A stretch of DNA of 34,182 nucleotides from SAT2750 sp964476375. GTDB taxonomy: Bacteria; Planctomycetota; Planctomycetia; Pirellulales; Pirellulaceae. Position 1 is the stretch's first letter, and each line of letters begins with the position of its first letter. Location of the stretch: assembly GCA_964476375.1 (NCBI GenBank), contig CAYYZW010000091.1:1-34182 (forward strand). Direction: 5' to 3'. Made by a program: the position numbers and the translations under genes. Below are positions 29,355 through 34,182 of the stretch, piece by piece. Under the pieces are notes generated by a model. The model saw only the letters and a program-made list of their open reading frames with translations, ran no database searches and was not told where the DNA came from.

Positions 29355-31220
29355 TTACGTCAGCAGTTCCTTGATCTTTGCTTCAATTTCCGAGACAGCA
29401 AAGGGACGTCCCTTGATCTTGTTCAGTCCCTCGCATTCCCGAAGGAACTCATGACGAATTATCAGTTGTAGCTGCCCGGTATTCAGTTCCGGGATTAATA
29501 CCTGCTTGAAATTACCAAGGATCTCTCCCAGGTCTGCCGGGAAGGGATTCAGGTAACGGAGGTGGGCATGAGAGACGGAAAGGCCGGCAGACTGGCATTT
29601 GGAAACTGCTGTGGTGCAGGCACCGTATGTCCCACCCCAGCTAAGGACGAGCAGGTCACCCTCGGCAGGTCCATCCACATGCTGGGGAGGTAAGCTGCTG
29701 GCAATATTTCGCACTTTCTGTGCTCGTGTTTCAATCATGTGCTGGTGATTGTCCGGGTCGTAACTGACGTTTCCGGTCCCGTCTTCTTTTTCCAGTCCTC
29801 CCAACCGGTGCATCAGTCCCTTGGTCCCAGGCAGGGCCCATGGTCGGGCCAGGTGTTCATTTCGCTGGTATGGCAGGAAGACCTCCTCGCTGTCGGCTGG
29901 TCCAGGGTGGGTGATTTCTATACGAGCCATCTTCTCGAGATCCGGGATTTTCCATGGTTCCGCTCCGTTGGCGATATATCCATCGGAGAGAATAATCACC
30001 GGCACGGTGTATTGAACGGCAATCCGCCAGGCCTCGATAGCGACATCAAAACAGTCACCCGGTGTACTCGTTGCCAGGACCGGCAGAGGGGATTCACCAT
30101 TTCGGCCGTACATGACCTGGAGCAGGTCCGACTGTTCCGTCTTGGTCGGCAACCCTGTACTGGGGCCACCTCGCTGCACGTTGATGACGATCATTGGCAA
30201 CTCGAGGATCAACGCCAGCCCGATCGCTTCACCCTTGAGTGAAATGCCGGGTCCGCTGGAGGTTGTTACCGCGAGGGCTCCACCGAAGGCCGCACCGATC
30301 GCGGAACAGGCTGCGGCGATCTCGTCTTCGGCCTGGAAAGTCCGCACGCCGAAATTTTTGTACTTGTTAAGCTCGTGCAGGATGTCACTTGCCGGGGTAA
30401 TGGGATAGGACCCGTAAAAGATCTCCTTGTCACTCAATCTTCCTGCCGTCACCAGACCCAATGCGAGGGCCTGGTTTCCCATCATGTTCCGGTAGGTTCC
30501 GGCTGGAAGCTTGGCCGGATCGATCTTGTAGGTGCTGATCGCTGCCTCGGTTGTTTCCCCGTATGCCCAGCCTGCACGGAGGGCCTTTTCATTGGCCTTG
30601 GCGATTTCTGGCATGTTGCCAAACTTGGATTCAATGAAACGCAGCGTGGCGTCCATGTTGCGATCGTAGAGCCAGTAGACAAATCCCATGGCGAAAAAGT
30701 TCTTGCAGCGATCTGCAACTTTTGTGCTCAGCCCAAGCTCCTCCACGGATCCCCGGGTGAGGGTCGTCATCGGCATCTTGATCAGCCGGTACTTGTCCAT
30801 CTCGCTGCTCTCGAGTGGATCCTCATCACATTTGGCCAGCTTGAGATCCTTTGCCTCGAAACTGTCCGAGTTGACAACCAGGATTCCTCCTGGGCGCAGA
30901 TCCGCCAGGTTCGTGACGAGGGCGGCAGGATTCATGGCGACCAGGGCATCCAGTTCGTCCCCGGGAGTGAAAATGTCCTCGGATGCAAACTGAACCTGGA
31001 AGCCACTCACGCCGGCACGGGTACCACGCGGTGCCCTGATTTCAGCAGGGAAATCAGGGAACGTGGCCACGTCATTCCCGGCCAGTGCCGAGGTATTGGT
31101 GAGCTGTGTCCCTAGCAGTTGCATACCGTCACCGGAGTCACCGGCGAGGCGGATGGTGGCTCGGTCCAGTTGATCGACGTTACGAGAGACCTTGTCGGAT
31201 CCCTCAATTGTGGCTGACAT
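29355..31220 (-). CDS. korA: 2-oxoacid:acceptor oxidoreductase, fused gamma-alpha subunit
   Basis: 621 residues, consistent with the fused gamma-alpha chain. The N-terminal gamma domain (~20-190) starts with TIRLAGDSGDGMQLLGTQLTN and has DFPAEIRAPRGTRAGVSGFQVQ. The alpha part (~225-600) starts around GNQALALGLVTAGRLSDKEIFYGSYPITPASDILHEL, the pyrimidine-binding block, followed by AEDEIAAACSAIGAAFGGALAVTTSSGPGISLKGEAIGLA and NVQRGGPSTGLPTKTEQSDLLQ. Partner of korB immediately downstream. The gene is separated by 366 bases from the upstream gene; a strong hairpin at 31290-31319 lies in its leader or promoter. The 2-oxoglutarate assignment is the likely one for this fused architecture, with other 2-oxoacids possible. 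Confidence 0.9.
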   Translation of the reverse strand: MSATIEGSDKVSRNVDQLDRATIRLAGDSGDGMQLLGTQLTNTSALAGNDVATFPDFPAEIRAPRGTRAGVSGFQVQFASEDIFTPGDELDALVAMNPAALVTNLADLRPGGILVVNSDSFEAKDLKLAKCDEDPLESSEMDKYRLIKMPMTTLTRGSVEELGLSTKVADRCKNFFAMGFVYWLYDRNMDATLRFIESKFGNMPEIAKANEKALRAGWAYGETTEAAISTYKIDPAKLPAGTYRNMMGNQALALGLVTAGRLSDKEIFYGSYPITPASDILHELNKYKNFGVRTFQAEDEIAAACSAIGAAFGGALAVTTSSGPGISLKGEAIGLALILELPMIVINVQRGGPSTGLPTKTEQSDLLQVMYGRNGESPLPVLATSTPGDCFDVAIEAWRIAVQYTVPVIILSDGYIANGAEPWKIPDLEKMARIEITHPGPADSEEVFLPYQRNEHLARPWALPGTKGLMHRLGGLEKEDGTGNVSYDPDNHQHMIETRAQKVRNIASSLPPQHVDGPAEGDLLVLSWGGTYGACTTAVSKCQSAGLSVSHAHLRYLNPFPADLGEILGNFKQVLIPELNTGQLQLIIRHEFLRECEGLNKIKGRPFAVSEIEAKIKELLT

Positions 31221-31586
31221 GGTTGTATCTTTTTCAGGCTGAACAGGGCCTGTCCTATTTGAGTGAGAAGCGAGAAAAGACCCAGGTTCCGGTGCAATCC
31301 AAATGGTTGAATTGCACCGTTATGGGACATTAAAGAACTCATCCCCAGGTGGAATCGTTTGTGAGGTGAGTGATCTCCTTTAGCACCGATCCTCCTGATC
31401 GAAAATGACGTTCCTTCGAGATCCTGAGTGGAGTGGTGGTGGGAAATTTCAAGTATGGAACTGGCCTGGTATCTGGTTCCGGTCGGCCAGCCCACTATCG
31501 AAAATTTAACATGAGGGCGTAGAAGGTAGAACCGCAGTTTCACCGAAAAAGCACCTATTTTTTTTCTCGACCGCAGATCACTTTTC
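31221..31586. other. 366-base intergenic region upstream of korA
   Basis: I see no convincing gene: a 169-codon frame crosses it (31112-31621, minus strand) but has low-complexity His/Ser/Arg content and overlaps both neighbours in other frames. The region must hold the promoter of korAB. It contains a hairpin at 31290-31319, and on the plus strand a run of eight T at 31558-31565 that reads as A on the minus strand. Confidence 0.6.
31290..31319. promoter_or_regulatory. Strong inverted repeat upstream of korAB
   Basis: CGGTGCAAT (31290-31298) and ATTGCACCG (31311-31319) are perfect 9-bp reverse complements; after one C/A mismatch three more pairs (CAA with TTG) extend the stem to a four-base loop. 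It lies 70-100 bases upstream of the korA start. No T-tract follows on either strand, so it fits an operator or leader structure better than a terminator. Confidence 0.5.
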
Positions 31587-32429
31587 TCAATCCAGTGGGG
31601 GGATATCGATGCCATCTCCATAAAAACGACTCAGGTCGATACCACTTCGCTGTTCCTCTTCTACCAGCTTCAATCTCTGGGCAAGTTGTTCCAGTCGCCG
31701 GGTCATCTGGGCAATTTGGCGAGGCGAATCATCCACCGGCTTGGGGCGTGGCACCTCGGGATAGTCGAGTTGTCGCTGCAAGGCGGAAAACAGGAAAAGA
31801 GGATCTTTCTGGCGATTGGCCAGTGCTATTTTCCCCTCCCGGACACCAAACAGGACTGGTTTGGTGGGGTCGGTAGGCCCCCCTCCTCCTTCCTGCTGCC
31901 GATGAATAAAGTGCCAGCTTCGTATGTAGATCATGTCGGCAAAGTCAATGATGCCTACCTGGCGTCGGATCACAAGGATCCATTCCTTCCAGTCGTTGTC
32001 GTAGGCTGGATCCTCGGAGATGGCCAGCAGACCAGGGTCATATTGGAGGCGATTACGACAGAGGGATTCGAACTGGTAAAGGAACAGTCCCTGCCGGGAA
32101 AACTCCCTGGCCCGGTATTCTGCCTCGTGCCGGAGTATTTCCACGGCCAGTCGTATATCAAACCGTCCGCGATCATTCTCCGATTCATCAATCAGGTATG
32201 TCTGGAAGGGTGCGAAATAGTGATTCAATTGTCTCATCGCAGGGGCCATGGTCCCGCTGTGGCGAAGTTCTGCCAGCAGGTAGTCCACGGCCAGTGGTAG
32301 CCGGGTGGTGCTGAGCGTTTCTTCACGAACCTGTTCCAGCACGGACTGGATCGGTATGTTCTCTGGCAGACGTTCAAGGAGCGCCTGGAACAGGTAAGCT
32401 TGCTCGATGTATTCTTCGCTGTTGAGCAT
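31587..32429 (-). CDS. Planctomycete-type hypothetical protein
   Basis: 280 residues, soluble, with no signal peptide, membrane segment or recognised catalytic motif. Recognisable features are a helical N-terminal half rich in Leu/Glu (LLERLPENIPIQSVLEQVREETLS), a charged middle with HYFAPFQTYLIDESENDRGRFDIRLAVEILRHEAEYRA, and a Pro-rich/coiled C terminus (RRLEQLAQRLKLVEEEQ, ~245-262, with heptad-like spacing). The short conserved-looking FADMIYIRSWHFIHRQQ block (~155-175) is the most distinctive. I do not assign a function; I believe related proteins occur in other planctomycetes. It is divergent from ribBA across 202 bases. Confidence 0.75.
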   Translation of the reverse strand: MLNSEEYIEQAYLFQALLERLPENIPIQSVLEQVREETLSTTRLPLAVDYLLAELRHSGTMAPAMRQLNHYFAPFQTYLIDESENDRGRFDIRLAVEILRHEAEYRAREFSRQGLFLYQFESLCRNRLQYDPGLLAISEDPAYDNDWKEWILVIRRQVGIIDFADMIYIRSWHFIHRQQEGGGGPTDPTKPVLFGVREGKIALANRQKDPLFLFSALQRQLDYPEVPRPKPVDDSPRQIAQMTRRLEQLAQRLKLVEEEQRSGIDLSRFYGDGIDIPPLD

Positions 32430-32547
32430 GGTTTCAGGTTGTCCTCGACCAGTCCTCGCCGTGCCTAGACTGCATAATCCCTATCCCCTTCGCCCCTATC
32501 CATGAAGAGTGCATGCCGCGACCTAGAAGGCTGCCTGGTATCGGGTC

Positions 32548-32553
32548 TATAAT
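32548..32553 (+). promoter_or_regulatory. Candidate -10 box of ribBA
   Basis: TATAAT within TCTATAATAAAACG is a perfect -10 hexamer, 79 bases before the ribBA start; the -35 position (AGAAGG or nearby) is a poor match. The leader would be only ~70 bases, too short for an FMN riboswitch (about 120-150 bases), and no FMN-aptamer-like motif is visible there. Confidence 0.4.
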
Positions 32554-32631
32554 AAAACGAGTCGTCGGGCATGTCATCTGCTTGTGGTTGTCGAACACGA
32601 CGAAAAAACACGTTACCCAAAGGACTCCATG

Positions 32632-33846
32632 ATGGACGGTGAACTCTCTTCCATTCATGATGCTGTCGCTGCCATTTCCCGTGGTGAAGTGATCATCGTG
32701 ATTGACGCCGAAGAACGAGAGGACGAGGGGGATTTTGTCTGTGCTGCGGAAAAAGCCACACCCGAGAACATCAATTTCATCCTCGGTGGCCGTGGGGATT
32801 TCTGCATGTCGGTCCTGCCGGAGATCTGCCAACGGCTGGAATTAAGCCCCCTGGTAAGTGACAACACGACCAAGATGCAAACGGCCTTCGTGACCCCCCT
32901 GGACCATGTCAGCTGCCGTACGGGGATCACGGCGGAGGAACGGAGCCAGACCGTGATGTCGATCGTTGACGAGAGAAGTCAGCCAGGTGACTTTGTGCGT
33001 CCCGGGCATGTGCACCTGTTGCTGGCCAAGGAGGGCGGTGTACTACGACGGGCGGGCCATACCGAGGCGGTGGTGGATCTGGTTCGAATGTCGGGGCTTT
33101 CCCCGGCCGGCGTACTCTGTGAAATTCTCGGTGAAGGAGGTGACCGGGCCTCGAAGGACGAGTTGTTCGAGATTGCCCGCCAACACGAGCTGGAGATTAT
33201 CTCGATAGAGCAGTTAATTGCTTATCGCCGGCAGCATGAAAAACTAGTCCAGCGAGCTGCCCAGTCCCGGCTGCCGACGCAGTTTGGAACATGGGATGTT
33301 ATTGTCTATGACGTCAAGTTCGAAAACCAGGAGCCGATCGCCCTGGTCATGGGGGACCTGGCCTCGGCCAAGCAGCCCCCGCTTGTTCGCATGCACTCGA
33401 GTTGCTTTACCGGCGATTTACTTTCCTCCCTTCGCTGTGATTGTGGTGACCAGTTAAACCTGGCCCTGGAAATGATCGCGCGAGAGGGAGTTGGAGTGGT
33501 TGTTTATCTCTCCCAGGAAGGGCGAGGGATTGGCCTGGCAGAGAAGATCCGCGCCTATAGCCTGCAGGACGATGGGCTCGACACCGTCCAGGCAAACCAT
33601 GCCCTGGGTTACAAGGCCGACATGCGTGATTACGGGGTCGGACTCCAGATCCTCAAGGATCTTGGATTGAATTCCATTCGCCTGCTGACGAACAATCCCA
33701 AGAAAACCGAGGCGGTGAACCTGCGTGGATTCGATTTACAAGTGGTAGACCAGGTACCGATCCTGCCGCAGGCCAACGAGCACAACCAGCAGTACCTGGC
33801 GACCAAGCGTGACAAGATGGGCCACATCATCCCGGATGAGGAATAG
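32632..33846 (+). CDS. ribBA: Bifunctional 3,4-dihydroxy-2-butanone 4-phosphate synthase / GTP cyclohydrolase II
   Basis: 404 residues. Start 32632 has AAAGGA with seven-base spacing; the neighbouring ATG 32629 is three bases earlier and also possible. The RibB half (~1-205) has DAEEREDEGDFV (metal site), DHVSCRTGIT and FVRPGHVHLLLAKEGGVLRRAGHTEAVVDL. The RibA half (~215-395) has VRMHSSCFTGDLLSSLRCDCGDQL, whose three cysteines bind zinc, then YLSQEGRGIGLAEKIRAYSLQDDGLDTV and RLLTNNPKKTEAV. It makes the two earliest riboflavin precursors, from ribulose 5-phosphate and GTP. HSSC replaces the more common HSEC. No other rib genes are near. It is convergent with the TlpA-like gene, six bases apart. 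Confidence 0.95.
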   Translation: MDGELSSIHDAVAAISRGEVIIVIDAEEREDEGDFVCAAEKATPENINFILGGRGDFCMSVLPEICQRLELSPLVSDNTTKMQTAFVTPLDHVSCRTGITAEERSQTVMSIVDERSQPGDFVRPGHVHLLLAKEGGVLRRAGHTEAVVDLVRMSGLSPAGVLCEILGEGGDRASKDELFEIARQHELEIISIEQLIAYRRQHEKLVQRAAQSRLPTQFGTWDVIVYDVKFENQEPIALVMGDLASAKQPPLVRMHSSCFTGDLLSSLRCDCGDQLNLALEMIAREGVGVVVYLSQEGRGIGLAEKIRAYSLQDDGLDTVQANHALGYKADMRDYGVGLQILKDLGLNSIRLLTNNPKKTEAVNLRGFDLQVVDQVPILPQANEHNQQYLATKRDKMGHIIPDEE

Positions 33847-33852
33847 TGTCGC

Positions 33853-34182
33853 CTATTTCTCGGCCGGCTTCTTGACCAGCTTTTCGATGGTTCCGGTCAG
33901 GTCCGCGACACGATGAGAAACCGCCACGACATTTCCCTGCTGGTCCACGACCATCATAGTTGGAATAGCCCGCACCCCGTAACGAGTTGCCGCCGTCCTC
34001 GCCCCCTCCGCCACCAGGTTGGTCCAGGGGAGGTCGTTTTCCTTGAGAAACTTATCCAGGTCTTCCTGGTTTCGGTCGAGGTTGATGGCCAGTACCGTGA
34101 ACCCCTGTTTTTCCAGTCGCTTGTGGAGTGCCCGGACATGAGGCATCTCTCGCAGGCAGGGTCCACACCAGGTTGCCCAGAA
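33853..34182 (-). CDS. TlpA/ResA-like thioredoxin-fold protein, C-terminal part (5' truncated by window)
   Basis: The frame is open to the window edge, so the N terminus, including any signal peptide, is missing. The 109 visible residues begin FWATWCGPCLREMPHVRALHKRLEKQGF; the WCGPC redox motif (residues 5-9 of the visible part) is that of TlpA/ResA-like thioredoxins. LDRNQEDLDKFLKENDLPW, then YGVRAIPTMMVVDQQGNVVAV with the cis-Pro motif (AIPTMMVVD) and the C-terminal helix complete the fold. Such proteins are usually periplasmic or membrane-linked and reduce or exchange thiols, for instance in cytochrome c maturation. It converges on ribBA. Confidence 0.85.
   Translation of the reverse strand, partial: FWATWCGPCLREMPHVRALHKRLEKQGFTVLAINLDRNQEDLDKFLKENDLPWTNLVAEGARTAATRYGVRAIPTMMVVDQQGNVVAVSHRVADLTGTIEKLVKKPAEK

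Noticed and set aside
31112..31621. 169-codon ORF on the minus strand across the korA upstream gap
   Set aside because: It overlaps korA and the hypothetical gene in another frame, has low-complexity His/Ser/Arg composition, and shows no domain or ribosome-binding site.
32430..32631. FMN riboswitch before ribBA
   Set aside because: The likely leader after the TATAAT is only about 70 bases and no FMN-aptamer-like conserved blocks are visible.

Overview
The window reads as a chromosomal segment of a planctomycete (order Pirellulales/Planctomycetales type), with moderately high GC. The evidence is the density of families that are almost a signature of that phylum: two DUF1501 proteins each paired with a DUF1549/DUF1553 protein, one with an N-terminal planctomycete cytochrome c domain, a secreted sulfatase, a terpene-cyclase-like repeat protein, a DUF11-repeat surface protein, a CHAT-like TPR protein, zinc-ribbon/proline-rich/membrane proteins and a methanopterin-linked formyltransferase. 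There are no tRNA or rRNA genes, CRISPR arrays, insertion sequences or phage genes that I can see; genes are short-spaced and frequently switch strand.

Layout. 1-514: 3' end of a squalene-hopene-cyclase-like repeat protein. 540-3527 (-): DUF1549/DUF1553 protein followed by DUF1501, preceded by a leader hairpin. 3673-6963 (-): secreted TPR + CHAT-like protein whose usual His/Cys dyad appears lost. 7316-7540 (+): small lipoprotein. 7548-8444 (-): formylmethanofuran:H4MPT formyltransferase (C1 metabolism). 8639-9858 (+): small membrane protein and a D-2-hydroxyacid dehydrogenase. 9871-17106 (-): a probable operon of LLM-class flavin oxidoreductase, sulfatase, cytochrome c/DUF1549/DUF1553 protein and DUF1501 protein; the third gene is interrupted by an in-frame TAG. 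17303-18783 (+): DUF1569 protein and a DUF523-DUF1722 iron-sulfur protein. 18794-20353 (-): four-domain S1 RNA-binding protein. 20516-21733 (+): an unrecognised conserved-looking protein and a double-zinc-ribbon membrane protein. 21758-26262 (-): DUF11-repeat anchor protein, zinc-ribbon 4-TM protein, PYROXD2-like FAD oxidoreductase. 26402-28196 (+): site-2 protease and SDR. 28287-31220 (-): 2-oxoacid:ferredoxin oxidoreductase alpha and beta. 31587-32429 (-): hypothetical. 32632-33846 (+): RibBA. 33853-34182 (-): C-terminal part of a TlpA-like thioredoxin.

How the genes work together. The operon at 9871-17106 looks like an extracytoplasmic degradation module: sulfatase removes sulfate esters, the DUF1501 and cytochrome-type proteins are exported planctomycete partners of unknown chemistry, and the flavin monooxygenase may act on a released product. 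KorAB, Ftr and RibBA are housekeeping or central-metabolism genes scattered without their usual partners. No clear-cut new multi-gene defence or mobile system is visible. The strongest oddities are the amber-interrupted cytochrome/DUF1553 gene, the apparently dead CHAT domain, and several unexplained dyad-symmetric intergenic elements.
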